64,000 nucleotides of DNA from an uncultured Thermanaerothrix sp. (GTDB lineage Bacteria; Chloroflexota; Anaerolineae; Anaerolineales; Anaerolineaceae): contig NZ_CALIMF010000006.1 of the NCBI RefSeq assembly GCF_938028735.1, forward strand, positions 58,467-122,466, in the 5' to 3' direction. This document shows, one piece after another, positions 7,954 to 17,071 of the stretch; within the stretch, counting starts at the first letter, position 1, and every line of letters begins with the position of its first letter. A program made the position numbers and the translations under genes. The notes beneath the pieces are model-generated. The model saw only the letters and a list, made by a program, of their open reading frames with translations, did not search any database and had not been told where the DNA came from.

Positions 7954-9123
7954 TCAACTTAGAAACATCGGCACGCCCATGAAATCTTTAACCCGTGGGC
8001 GATACGTTTCAATATCGTAGTAACTGGGCACATCCACTCGCTTGCGCCCGGCCATCACTATCTCAACCGGCACAGTGGTGTATTTACCACCGTGTAGGGC
8101 CACCATCTTGCCGGTTTCTTTGCGCCGAATTAATTGAATGGCCAGATTGCCAAACGACATGGCAACCATCCGATCAAGCGAATCCGGCGCACCCGAACGC
8201 ATCAAGTAGCCAAGCTGCTGGTACATTGTATTTTGTCCTGTGCGGCGCTTGATCTCCTCGCTCACAATCATCCCAATCCCACCGAGCTTGCGATGCCCGT
8301 AAGCATCCGCCTCCCCAGTCACGAAGAGCTCCCCTCCTTCCATAACAGCACCCTCTGAGATAGTCATAATGGCATAATTTGAGGGATTGTTACGCTTATC
8401 GAACATTAGGTAGTCACACAGCTTCTGGATATCAAACGGGACTTCAGGGATAACAGCGCGATCCACGTAAGCCAAATAGCCACTGATCAAGCAAGTCTCA
8501 CCACAGTAGCGGCCAAATAATTCCACCACGCCGATCCGTTCATGCGATCCCACCGAAGTACGCATGTTGGTGATGAACTCTACGCTCCGCGTCACTGCAG
8601 TTGAAAAACCAATGCAGTAATCCGTGCCAAAGACATCGTTATCCATCGTTTTGGGAATAGCAACAACAGGAAAACCCTCACGATGCAGGCGTACGGCAAA
8701 AGAAAGGGTATCATCCCCACCAATGGGAACCAAGACATCAATTCCTAAATGTCCTAAGACGTTGAGCACATAATCCGTATAGTCGGTTTTACCTTCCTCG
8801 GGAATGAGCTTGCCCCACTTAGAATTCTTCAAGAAATCGGGGGTATCTTTGGGGGAAACGCGCTGCGGATTAGTGCGTGAAGTGTGCAATACCGTCCCGC
8901 CTGTCCGATCTATCGTGCGCACATCTTCTGCATGGAGTTCCCGGATGTAATACTCCCGTGTTGAGGGTTCGTCCGGGTTGTAGTGCAACAAACCAGCCCA
9001 CCCTCGGCGAATACCAATCACTCGGTACCCCAATTCAAGCGCCCCCATTACAACCGATTTGATGCAGGGATTTAACCCCGGCACATCTCCACCACCGGTC
9101 AAGATGCCAATCGTCAGTGTCAT
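7954..9123 (-). CDS. Phosphofructokinase with pyrophosphate-type signature
   Basis: The protein has 389 aa. The N-terminal [13 protein letters not shown] (6-18) is the nucleotide or PPi loop. The substrate motif is PKTMDND (157-163) with Asp161 as the catalytic base. Two diagnostic positions point to PPi as phosphoryl donor: GGDD (135-138, Asp where ATP enzymes have Gly, E. coli Gly104) and Lys158 in PKT (Gly in ATP enzymes, E. coli Gly124). This would give a reversible fructose-6-P/fructose-1,6-bisP step. The GGAGGA site is 7 bases before the ATG, and a strong terminator follows. The gene appears monocistronic. Confidence 0.9.
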   Translation of the reverse strand: MTLTIGILTGGGDVPGLNPCIKSVVMGALELGYRVIGIRRGWAGLLHYNPDEPSTREYYIRELHAEDVRTIDRTGGTVLHTSRTNPQRVSPKDTPDFLKNSKWGKLIPEEGKTDYTDYVLNVLGHLGIDVLVPIGGDDTLSFAVRLHREGFPVVAIPKTMDNDVFGTDYCIGFSTAVTRSVEFITNMRTSVGSHERIGVVELFGRYCGETCLISGYLAYVDRAVIPEVPFDIQKLCDYLMFDKRNNPSNYAIMTISEGAVMEGGELFVTGEADAYGHRKLGGIGMIVSEEIKRRTGQNTMYQQLGYLMRSGAPDSLDRMVAMSFGNLAIQLIRRKETGKMVALHGGKYTTVPVEIVMAGRKRVDVPSYYDIETYRPRVKDFMGVPMFLS

Positions 9124-9170
9124 AAGCAGATCCTCCCGTGAAAGTTTTCGATCGTGTTTGATCTTAGTTT

Positions 9171-10232
9171 TTAGAGTGTAATGTTATTCAAGGGGATTTG
9201 CAAGGTCACTCGACACCCCTGTCCTGGCGCAGTATCAATATCCACGCTTCCCCCCAGCATTTCCACCCGCTCCCGGATCAAGCGCAACCCCAGTCCTCCA
9301 CTTTCCTGCAACTGATGTAGGTCAAACCCCTTGCCATCATCTCGAACGACTACTTTGACAAATTGATCTCCTACTTCCAAAAAGACCTCAATCATTAACT
9401 TGCGCAACATATCCTGGTTATGACGGTAAGCATTATTCATCAATTCCTGAATAGCCCGGAAAATCATAACCTCAGCATAGGGAGCAAAGCGCTGCTGAGC
9501 CCCCCGAGTCATTACATTAACTTCAGCACCGGTTTCGTTACTGAATGCTTCTCCATATCGTTGCACGGTAATAAACAAGCCTAGATCGTCTAGCATCATC
9601 GGGCGCAAACCCGTGATGAAGAGACGAACCTTTTGGAATGTTGCCATTGCAGCATTTTTGAGGTTTTCCAATTCTTCCCTGGCCTTGAGCGGATCCAGAT
9701 CAAACAGACGGGCCACAATCTCAGCCTGCACAATAAAATTAGAAAGATCTTGGGCCGGACCATCGTGCATCTGGCGAGAGAGTTTTTGGCGCTCGGCTTC
9801 TTGAGCATCAATAAGTTTTTCCAGCATAGCCATCCCCCCATCCCGCCTTCGACCGCTCTCAGCAGACGAGCCTTCCCCCACAAAGTCCTGCACTTTCTCA
9901 AGTAATTGGATGTATTTCTCTAAATGAGCCTGGTCACTCTGTAATTTCTCAACCTGGCTGCGCATGACCAAAAGCCGCCGCTGGGCATCTAACGCTGAAT
10001 CATATACTACACGGATATCACTGCGTGGTACCGAATCAAATTGAGCGTGGAGCTGCTGTAGATGGGCATTGATACTGGCATTGCGTTGTGTTAGGCGTGT
10101 TAGCTCCACCTGACTGCGTTCGATCATCTCGGTGACTTCATAATGGACACGCCGCGCTTGCTCTAATTCTGAGGCGATGAAGTCAATAAAGGATTCCCAC
10201 GCGTCTGATTCATTAGTCACCTGAGTCTCCAT
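9171..10232 (-). CDS. Sensor histidine kinase, DegS/NarL-type (HisKA_3)
   Basis: The protein has 353 aa and is soluble. Residues of about 15-125 are strongly helical and probably a coiled coil. The HisKA_3 dimerisation box '[21 protein letters not shown]' carries the phospho-accepting His in MHDGPAQ. The HATPase_c N box 'ELMNNAYRH' and G boxes 'DDGKGFD' and '[12 protein letters not shown]' are intact. No NarL-type response regulator lies next to it. The start at 10232 is chosen because GGAG lies 6 bases upstream; an ATG at 10238 is also in frame. The gene overlaps the end of the preceding glycosyltransferase gene by 20 bases. The stimulus is unknown. Confidence 0.9.
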   Translation of the reverse strand: METQVTNESDAWESFIDFIASELEQARRVHYEVTEMIERSQVELTRLTQRNASINAHLQQLHAQFDSVPRSDIRVVYDSALDAQRRLLVMRSQVEKLQSDQAHLEKYIQLLEKVQDFVGEGSSAESGRRRDGGMAMLEKLIDAQEAERQKLSRQMHDGPAQDLSNFIVQAEIVARLFDLDPLKAREELENLKNAAMATFQKVRLFITGLRPMMLDDLGLFITVQRYGEAFSNETGAEVNVMTRGAQQRFAPYAEVMIFRAIQELMNNAYRHNQDMLRKLMIEVFLEVGDQFVKVVVRDDGKGFDLHQLQESGGLGLRLIRERVEMLGGSVDIDTAPGQGCRVTLQIPLNNITL

Positions 10233-11958
10233 GCTCATCTCCGCCTTTCGCTACCCTAACACCTGGGTCAACTTCTGAGGTGTCCAAATCAGGTGTAAGT
10301 ATAGCATAATTGTCTATGCCTGTTTGAGAAAAATAGCGGCAAGTCACTGCGTCATCCTTCAGTCTCAGCAGATGAGCCCCTTGTACCGTACCTAGATACG
10401 CCAAGGCCTCAATCTCAGTTGGATGCGCGTAAAGCAAGGAAAGATTTATTTGATCTCGTTCTAAAACGACATACTTAGCCCCATACCGGCATAAAACGGC
10501 GAGCAATTGCGAGAGATCTCCTCCTGGGATGACAATGCTAGAACGTCCGGTTAGCACAAAAAACGTGGGAGGGTTATTAACAGCCCCCAGCGAATTTTCA
10601 GGTTCATATCCCAACTCTAGTAACTTATGATGCACCGCTAAGTACGTCTCCTGGGTTACTTTCCAGGTTGGTGCTGCTCCGTTGTCTCCAGACACTCGAC
10701 GGAAATAAATGCTGGCTGACGTAAAAAGAAGGATCAACAAAAGCCCCACCCCCAAAACCCTCTGACTAAGTTCCTGCTTCCAACCCCGTTTGTGCACCCC
10801 CCACTCCATCCAGTGTTTGAATCCCCACCACCCCAACATCCACAAAAAAGGTTGCAAGGCCGCGCCTGAGTGGAAAAATCCCCCTCTTACCCCCGCAAAG
10901 GGAAAAAGAATTGAGAAAACCAATCCCAATAGGGCCCACATCCCCATCCCAAACCGGACCTCAAGACGATGACGTTCCTTCCAGCATCCCAGAACAATCA
11001 ACGGAAAGAGCACAATTTGCCCTTGTACAGCGATTGCGCTCAGCAGGTTTTGCCCTAACGCCCACAAACGGTCTTTTAGAATATTAAGCCATCCTTGTTC
11101 AGCCCAACGGGCAAATGTCAGCACAGAGGCAGGGTAAAAAAATAATTCGTTATATTCTCGGATCCACAAAACCCGTCCAGAACCCGGTTGTAGCACTGTA
11201 CCAAATGCGCGTACATTATGTAACACCCAGGGAGCAACAACTAAACCATACCCAATTCCCAATCCCAACCCGTTAAGTACGGCTATACGAATTTTGACAA
11301 CAAACCCAAACTTTTGCCCGTCCAGGGCTCGCCACGGCGCCACCCCCACAAGCAGGATGCTCGCAACCAGCCAGATCAGACCATCGGCTCGTGTCAGGTG
11401 TAGGAGACCACATAGCGCTCCCACCCCAATTGAATACCCTATCCTTAATCGCTCGGCCCACAACCGATCGCCCTCAAAAACGGCCAGGAAATATAACGCT
11501 CCTAACGTCATCAACGGAGTAAATGATTCGGGAAAAGAGATAAAACTGGCGTAGAAAAGCGGGATAGAGGCACTTAGCCCCCCCAACCAGGCCAGATGGG
11601 GCTGTTTCGTACGCCGATGGATCAAGTACGCCACTAGAGCAGTGTTAATGCCATGCAGGACAATATACGGTAAACGCGCTGCCCATAAAGCCTGTGTCCC
11701 CGTCAACCACATGCCCAAGGCAGCAACAAAAGCCGGCAAAGGCATCCAATAATCAAAAGACGGCATTGGCACTTCAGACGGGTCAGCCAGATAATTCCAG
11801 ATGAAAGGTTGTTCGTCTCCCCGCCCCTGCATAATCTGCTGCCCTAGTGCGTAGTAGTAATCGCTATCCATAGAAGCAGCCAGAGGCTGTAACCCCACCA
11901 TCGCACCAGCGATAAGTACCCCAAGAAGCGCCAGCATCCCATAATGATAACGCTGCAT
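10213..11958 (-). CDS. Multi-pass GT-C type glycosyltransferase-like membrane protein
   Basis: The protein has 581 aa with about ten hydrophobic helices and a large C-terminal extramembrane part (from about residue 430). Acidic residues in the first external loop (SMDSDYYYALGQ) match the catalytic loop position of GT39/GT83-like (PMT/ArnT) enzymes that use polyprenyl-phosphate sugars. No exact family can be named. It is the second gene of a minus-strand run: the GT87-like gene lies 11 bases upstream and the histidine kinase overlaps its 3' end. It probably decorates envelope lipids or proteins. Confidence 0.7.
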   Translation of the reverse strand: MQRYHYGMLALLGVLIAGAMVGLQPLAASMDSDYYYALGQQIMQGRGDEQPFIWNYLADPSEVPMPSFDYWMPLPAFVAALGMWLTGTQALWAARLPYIVLHGINTALVAYLIHRRTKQPHLAWLGGLSASIPLFYASFISFPESFTPLMTLGALYFLAVFEGDRLWAERLRIGYSIGVGALCGLLHLTRADGLIWLVASILLVGVAPWRALDGQKFGFVVKIRIAVLNGLGLGIGYGLVVAPWVLHNVRAFGTVLQPGSGRVLWIREYNELFFYPASVLTFARWAEQGWLNILKDRLWALGQNLLSAIAVQGQIVLFPLIVLGCWKERHRLEVRFGMGMWALLGLVFSILFPFAGVRGGFFHSGAALQPFLWMLGWWGFKHWMEWGVHKRGWKQELSQRVLGVGLLLILLFTSASIYFRRVSGDNGAAPTWKVTQETYLAVHHKLLELGYEPENSLGAVNNPPTFFVLTGRSSIVIPGGDLSQLLAVLCRYGAKYVVLERDQINLSLLYAHPTEIEALAYLGTVQGAHLLRLKDDAVTCRYFSQTGIDNYAILTPDLDTSEVDPGVRVAKGGDEHGDSGD

Positions 11959-11969
11959 CGCGCCTTACC

Positions 11970-13232
11970 TTACTCCTCAAGCGAAGGCTCAATGTCTTCT
12001 TGTCGAATGAGGTCCATCCACACGCTGGGGGGGCGAATAGCCCACCAACGCACCCAGTACAACAGGGCTATGCCCATCAGGGGAATCAACAATATAAGCA
12101 AGGCTAGATTCTGGGGTGGAAGCCTCTCCATGATTCTCCAACCCGCCATACCCCATGCGCCTATCCCCAGCATCACCCCAATCACCCCAAATAGAATAAG
12201 GCCAACACGCTGCCATCGCTCAATCCACAAACTTCCCACAAGAACAATGGCAGGCAAGAAGAGACTTAAGTCCTCTGGTCGCAGGCGTATTCCCGTCCAA
12301 GGGGTCACCACCAAACTCAACGAGGCTAGCCATACAAATGCTCGCAGTCCGCCTCGCCGATGAAGCATTAGTTCAACCAGAAGTACTGCTCCCATCATCG
12401 CACTAATCGCCAACCCCAGCCGGGTTCCAATGCCCGGAAAGAAAACCCTTAGCGCTTCTCCAACCGTTAGGCCCACCAAAGGGCGCTGACGATTGACAAG
12501 CATCGCCAGATACTCAAGCGGCCAGGAAGGGAGAAAAAGGGCAAAAAACAGACTCAAAAGGACTACTGTGATGAGGAACCACAAGAGGATTAGATTACGC
12601 CGAGTGAAAAGGGCCCACAAGAGGATTACCACGATTAGGATTCCCACCACATGCGGGCGCACCATGGCAAGACCTAATGCCACTCCGGCAATTTCCTCAT
12701 GTCGCGTTCGAACAGCCCATAAACCTAGGGATACAAAAAGCACAACTGCTGGTATAACGCTTCCGCCCAGTAGCGCCATAGCACCGGGAAACCACCCAAT
12801 TCCGAAAAGGGCTAACACTCCCCATACCCATGCTCTGGGCCGCCACGTGGTGGCTTGGAGGCTCAAGTAAAGTGCCAAGCCAATCGAGATCTCAGCCACA
12901 CTTAACGCTAGTGCACGAGCCAGGGTAAAATCCTTTACGATGGCAAAGGGCAAGTATAAAATGAGGGCATATAGCGGCGCGTTGAAAGGAACCCAACTAA
13001 CATCTAAGCCGACTTCAACCCCCATTCGACCAATCCGTTGAGCCGTAGTGTTCGCATAAGGGCTAACGCCCTCTTGCAAGAGTAAGCGCATGGACTGCCA
13101 GCCCACGAAGAAATCCGATCCTGTTTGACGCTGATACTGAACCAGACGATAATTCAAAAATACAAGCAGACTGATTAAAACTGCCAGGGCCAGGAAAAGG
13201 GATCCATAAATCCAAAGGTTGGAGCGCCTCAA
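11970..13232 (-). CDS. GT87/DUF2029-like membrane glycosyltransferase
   Basis: The protein has 420 aa, almost all hydrophobic, with about eleven predicted helices. The layout 'GSDFFVGWQSMRLLLQEGVSPY' after the first helix, followed by 'WVPFNAPLYALILYLPFAIV', is the pattern seen in DUF2029/GT87 (PimE-like) mannosyltransferases, which use polyprenyl-phosphate mannose on the outer face. The start is TTG at 13232 with AGGA 9 bases upstream. It is divergent from the nitrilase gene and leads the minus-strand run that continues into the GT-C gene and the histidine kinase. Confidence 0.7.
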   Translation of the reverse strand: MRRSNLWIYGSLFLALAVLISLLVFLNYRLVQYQRQTGSDFFVGWQSMRLLLQEGVSPYANTTAQRIGRMGVEVGLDVSWVPFNAPLYALILYLPFAIVKDFTLARALALSVAEISIGLALYLSLQATTWRPRAWVWGVLALFGIGWFPGAMALLGGSVIPAVVLFVSLGLWAVRTRHEEIAGVALGLAMVRPHVVGILIVVILLWALFTRRNLILLWFLITVVLLSLFFALFLPSWPLEYLAMLVNRQRPLVGLTVGEALRVFFPGIGTRLGLAISAMMGAVLLVELMLHRRGGLRAFVWLASLSLVVTPWTGIRLRPEDLSLFLPAIVLVGSLWIERWQRVGLILFGVIGVMLGIGAWGMAGWRIMERLPPQNLALLILLIPLMGIALLYWVRWWAIRPPSVWMDLIRQEDIEPSLEE

Positions 13233-13296
13233 CGGTTGGTGTCCTGTGGAGCCGAGAAAATTATTGACTATATATCAATTATAACGTGAGGAAACC
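13233..13296. promoter_or_regulatory. Divergent AT-rich promoter region between GT87-like gene and nitrilase gene
   Basis: This 64-base AT-rich gap holds ATTATA (TATAAT on the minus strand, 13278-13283), suitable as a -10 for the GT87-like gene, and TTGACT (13264-13269) on the plus strand without a clear -10 at normal spacing. The assignments are tentative. Confidence 0.35.
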
Positions 13297-14088
13297 ATGG
13301 AACTTAATATATCTTTAGCCCAAATGAACATCCAGCTGGGCAATTTAGAAAAAAACTACCTCAAAGCGCTTGAGTTTCTCAAAGAAGCCCGCAAAAGCCA
13401 CGCTCATCTCGTACTCTTTCCGGAACTGTGGAGCAGCGGGTATGATCTGAAAAATCAGGCCCAGCACGCTCACCAGAATCTGGAACTCATCTCTGAACTA
13501 CGCCGCCAGGCCCAGGAAAACGGGCTTTACATTGGCGGATCCCTCATCACGTACGATGCAGGACACTACTACAACACTTTCATCCTGATCGCACCTTCCG
13601 GACAGATTACCGGTCAGTATCACAAGATTCACCTCTTTGGACCCCTTAACGAAGACCGGTATTTTGCGCCTGGGCATAGTCCCGTTCTTGCATCAGTAGC
13701 CGACTTAACCAGTGGATTGGCTATTTGCTACGATCTGCGCTTTCCCGAGCTCTTCCGCGCTTATCTCAATCACAACGCCGATTCGTTCTTGCTGGTTGCC
13801 CAGTGGCCTGCCCCCCGCCTGGAGCATTGGGAAACCCTCTTGCGCGCCCGTGCTATTGAAAACCTGGCGCTCGTAGCTGCTTGCAATGCAGTCGGTACCA
13901 CCGGTAAAGTGACTAACGGTGGTAGCAGTCTAATTATCTCACCTTGGGGCGAGGTCTTAGCTCGTGGCAGTATTCGGGAGGAGGATTTCGTTCAAGCAAC
14001 AATTGATCTTGCCAACATTAGCGAGGTTCGTTCCAACTTCCCCGCGCTACAAGATCGGCAGGAAGTACACTTTACCGTACGCCATTAG
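13297..14088 (+). CDS. Carbon-nitrogen hydrolase (nitrilase superfamily), omega-amidase-like
   Basis: The protein has 263 aa, the full length of a single-domain C-N hydrolase. The catalytic triad is visible: Glu in 'LFPELWSSGYD', Lys in 'YHKIHLFGPLNED' and Cys in 'GLAICYDLRFPELFR'. The RARAIEN and 'GGSSLIISPWGEV' segments fit the Nit2/YafV group, which hydrolyse omega-amides such as alpha-ketoglutaramate; the true substrate cannot be read from sequence. GTGAGGAAACC precedes the ATG. Its TAG overlaps the TAA of the convergent glycosyltransferase gene in a shared TTAG (14085-14088). Confidence 0.88.
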   Translation: MELNISLAQMNIQLGNLEKNYLKALEFLKEARKSHAHLVLFPELWSSGYDLKNQAQHAHQNLELISELRRQAQENGLYIGGSLITYDAGHYYNTFILIAPSGQITGQYHKIHLFGPLNEDRYFAPGHSPVLASVADLTSGLAICYDLRFPELFRAYLNHNADSFLLVAQWPAPRLEHWETLLRARAIENLALVAACNAVGTTGKVTNGGSSLIISPWGEVLARGSIREEDFVQATIDLANISEVRSNFPALQDRQEVHFTVRH

Positions 14089-15728
14089 GGGTGCGTTTCT
14101 CCTAAACCGATCTCATGCGGATGGACTGGCCTAGAAAGGCGATAGTAAATCCGGTAATCGCCAATTTGCACCTCCTGGTAATTTATATTCAAGCGATCAA
14201 ACGCTTGCTTCAGGTAATCATCAAGGGCAGGATTGTGAGTAGTAATATAAGCCACCCGTTCACTTTGACTCACCACTAACGTATAGGGTGGATAGCGATC
14301 GTCGCGGCTTGTGTACCGCAGGTCCAAATGGTACGGCAAGCGTGGAGCAAAAATCAATTCTTCTTGTGAAATGAACGCCAGTGGATACGCCACCCAGTAA
14401 TTGGAATACCCTCTTGTTTCCCCTGCCTGCTCCAAAAAGGCAGAGAGTGCGGGAAGGTGACGTTGATCAATCTGAGTTGGCGCATAGAACTGTGTGGTTA
14501 TGCCAGGGGGATTCTGTGCTGCACAAGTCCCAATGCCCCACAGGTGATAAAGCGGGATCAACATTGTGCAGAGAAGACGCAACCCTTTAGAACTTAAGCG
14601 TGCTATCCAGCGCGCTGCTCCAAAAGCCAGAGGAAGAGCCAGTGGCAGGAAATAGCGCCCCGAGGGATCCACGCCAAACGATGTAAACAGAAACCCTGCT
14701 CCCAGGGTCAATCCTATTCCCAACAAAAGCGAACTTGCAAGGGTAATGGATCTGGTGGACCACCAACCCCTGATTCCTTCCCATGCTACAAGCATCCAGA
14801 GACTCAAGACGAAAGGCATCAGTGGCAGGCCTAACCACTGCACAGCCCAAGGGGGCCTAAAACCTAAGGTAACGGTTGACCCCAACACAATCAAGTTAAA
14901 GGCGTGCTGAAGAGTTCGTTGCCACCATGCTCCCTCTTCTACCGCTACTGCGCTACCTAGCAGTTCCGTCAGCAAAGGTTTCCACCCCTGGGTTAGGGCA
15001 AAATACCACCAAGGCAAAGAACCCACGAAAAATCCTATCCCCAACATCCCTATGCGCTTTGCTATCCCACGTTCATGTCTAAAGTGCCAGGTCGCCACCC
15101 CGATGGCTGGCACACTATAAACCAGCGTCATCCCATGCACCCACAACCCCAAGCCTATCCAGAATCCCAACAGGCTCCACAGTCCCCACGGGACCCTCCT
15201 GATTAGGTCTTCACTCCGATCTTCTCTAACTAGTAGAACAGCGGTTATTAAAATCAAATTACCAATCAGTAGAGCCTCGCCATATCCTCCCAGGCTAACT
15301 GTAGTGTAGAGAGTAACATTCACATTCGGGATCGCCAGAAACACTCCTGCTAACAGCCCAATCCGACGGTCCTCCCAAAGCATCCAGCCCAAAAGGATCG
15401 CGCTGAAAACGGTTAACGCGTACAATAGCACCTGAACCAAACGTATGACCTCGACATGCTCACCCAATAATGCAAAACCAAGTGCTACTAACCATGCATC
15501 CAGACTCCCCATGTAAGCCTGACCATAGAAAAAGATGGGGCGCGCACCTTGTAAGATATGCCGCGCCATCAGCCCCACAACCGCCTCATCGGCGTTGAAA
15601 GGAAAAACTTCAGCCCCCAGCAGAGCTATTTTTAGGAGAACACTTAGGCCAGTGATCACCAGCGCTAAACCCATCCATTTTGTTCCAATTTTTCTATTTT
15701 GCCACCATGAACGCATCCCATTTACCAT
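14085..15728 (-). CDS. Multi-pass GT39-like glycosyltransferase membrane protein
   Basis: The protein has 547 aa with about eleven helices. The first external loop contains FNADEAVVGLMARHIL; an Asp-Glu pair at this spot is characteristic of GT39/GT83 (PMT/ArnT-like) GT-C enzymes. It is followed by 'FFYGQAYMGSLDAWLVALGF', also common in this group. The C-terminal ~130 residues are extramembrane. The start at 15728 (alternative 15716) lies inside the opposite-strand gene that begins at 15707, so the two genes are head-to-head with overlapping starts. The acceptor is unknown. Confidence 0.75.
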   Translation of the reverse strand: MVNGMRSWWQNRKIGTKWMGLALVITGLSVLLKIALLGAEVFPFNADEAVVGLMARHILQGARPIFFYGQAYMGSLDAWLVALGFALLGEHVEVIRLVQVLLYALTVFSAILLGWMLWEDRRIGLLAGVFLAIPNVNVTLYTTVSLGGYGEALLIGNLILITAVLLVREDRSEDLIRRVPWGLWSLLGFWIGLGLWVHGMTLVYSVPAIGVATWHFRHERGIAKRIGMLGIGFFVGSLPWWYFALTQGWKPLLTELLGSAVAVEEGAWWQRTLQHAFNLIVLGSTVTLGFRPPWAVQWLGLPLMPFVLSLWMLVAWEGIRGWWSTRSITLASSLLLGIGLTLGAGFLFTSFGVDPSGRYFLPLALPLAFGAARWIARLSSKGLRLLCTMLIPLYHLWGIGTCAAQNPPGITTQFYAPTQIDQRHLPALSAFLEQAGETRGYSNYWVAYPLAFISQEELIFAPRLPYHLDLRYTSRDDRYPPYTLVVSQSERVAYITTHNPALDDYLKQAFDRLNINYQEVQIGDYRIYYRLSRPVHPHEIGLGETHP

Positions 15729-17071
15729 CCTTCACCAATCTGTCTAAATGGATTAATCGCTTGCTTTTATGGGTGTCCGTATACTGGGAACCCGTATGTT
15801 TGATTACTGCAGTGGGTTTGATAACTCTATTTTATATACTTGGGATTCCAGACATCCCTTTTCACCCCGATGAAAGTACTCAATTATATATGAGCCAGGA
15901 CTGGACAGAATACCTGAAGAATCCGTTTCGCCTGGCTTGGCAACCCGAAGTGCCACTCAGTGATCGCATGATCTATCGTCTGCTTGACCCTCCACTAACT
16001 CGCTACTGGATCGGTTTCTGGCTCACCCTAACCAATCAGCCAGCCCCTCTTCAGGATTGGAATTGGAGCCAAGGCTGGGAAGCCAACCTACAGGCAGGTG
16101 CTTTTCCCCCACCCACCAGTCTTTTTGTCGCTCGCTTGGGCATGACCCTACTCCTGCCCATATCCCTGTTGAGCATCTATGCATTAGGGTATGCTCTGCG
16201 TGGGCGCCGCGTTGCATGGACATCCTTATTTCTTGCAGGTGGTCACGCACTTATCCTCTTGCATACCCGTCGAGCCATGGCAGAAGGTCTCCTCCTGAGC
16301 GGAAGCACTTTGACCTTATGGCTGCTAAGCCTGCCTGCCCCAAACCCCTGGCTACTCGGGCTGAGCGCAGCACTGGCCTTCAACGCAAAATACACAGCAT
16401 TGCCGCTCGTGGGTCTAGGAGTCCTGCGGTTGGGTCTGTTGGATCAGACCAAACCCACCTACACCCCAAAGGCTCGCCTAGGCGCTATCCTGGCCTTTCT
16501 AAGTGCTTTTACATTACTCACCCTGGCACTTAACCCTTTTCTTTGGAAACACCCCGTAGAAGCGCTCAAGCAGGCTGCAGCGGCTCGTCAGCACTTAATC
16601 ACCGCCCAGGTAGGCGATTTTAAGGTAGCAAATCCTCTGATGGTGGCCGAGTCAACATCAACTCGCCTGCGCAATATGCTACTTCAGGTCTTTTTTGCAC
16701 CGCCCCAACTTAGCGAAGCTGCTAATTACAACCAGGCCTTAGCAACATCATATAACTCATATGAGCACAACCCGTTTCACAGCCTGCTAAGAGGTAAAAC
16801 CGGGGGAGGGCTCATACTTGCTCTTACTCTTTTAGGAATGCTCGCCCTAACCCTTGACCGCCGCGAGGCTCTGCCTTCCTCTCGCCTTTCCACTCAGGTC
16901 TTGATTTTAGGGACTATCTTCCAGAGTGGCTTCTTCCTGGGTTGGCTTCCACTCTCTTTTCAGCGCTACTACATTCTTTTGGTGCCTTACGTGGTGCTAT
17001 GGACAGCCATGGGGATAGATAGCCTCCTAAAAGCTCTTAACCTCTTGCTTGATCAGATATGGCGAAAATAG
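15707..17071 (+). CDS. Multi-pass GT39-like glycosyltransferase membrane protein
   Basis: The protein has 454 aa from the ATG at 15707; an upstream in-frame TTG at 15680 is less likely. The first helix is followed by IPDIPFHPDESTQLYMSQDW, with the Asp-Glu pair of GT-C enzymes. There are about ten further helices, including the GRRVAWTSLFLAGGHALILLH type membrane region. It diverges from the preceding glycosyltransferase with overlapping 5' ends and its 3' end overlaps the GNAT gene by 19 bases. Together with the three other membrane glycosyltransferases it suggests extensive envelope or protein glycosylation. Confidence 0.75.
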   Translation: MNASHLPSFTNLSKWINRLLLWVSVYWEPVCLITAVGLITLFYILGIPDIPFHPDESTQLYMSQDWTEYLKNPFRLAWQPEVPLSDRMIYRLLDPPLTRYWIGFWLTLTNQPAPLQDWNWSQGWEANLQAGAFPPPTSLFVARLGMTLLLPISLLSIYALGYALRGRRVAWTSLFLAGGHALILLHTRRAMAEGLLLSGSTLTLWLLSLPAPNPWLLGLSAALAFNAKYTALPLVGLGVLRLGLLDQTKPTYTPKARLGAILAFLSAFTLLTLALNPFLWKHPVEALKQAAAARQHLITAQVGDFKVANPLMVAESTSTRLRNMLLQVFFAPPQLSEAANYNQALATSYNSYEHNPFHSLLRGKTGGGLILALTLLGMLALTLDRREALPSSRLSTQVLILGTIFQSGFFLGWLPLSFQRYYILLVPYVVLWTAMGIDSLLKALNLLLDQIWRK

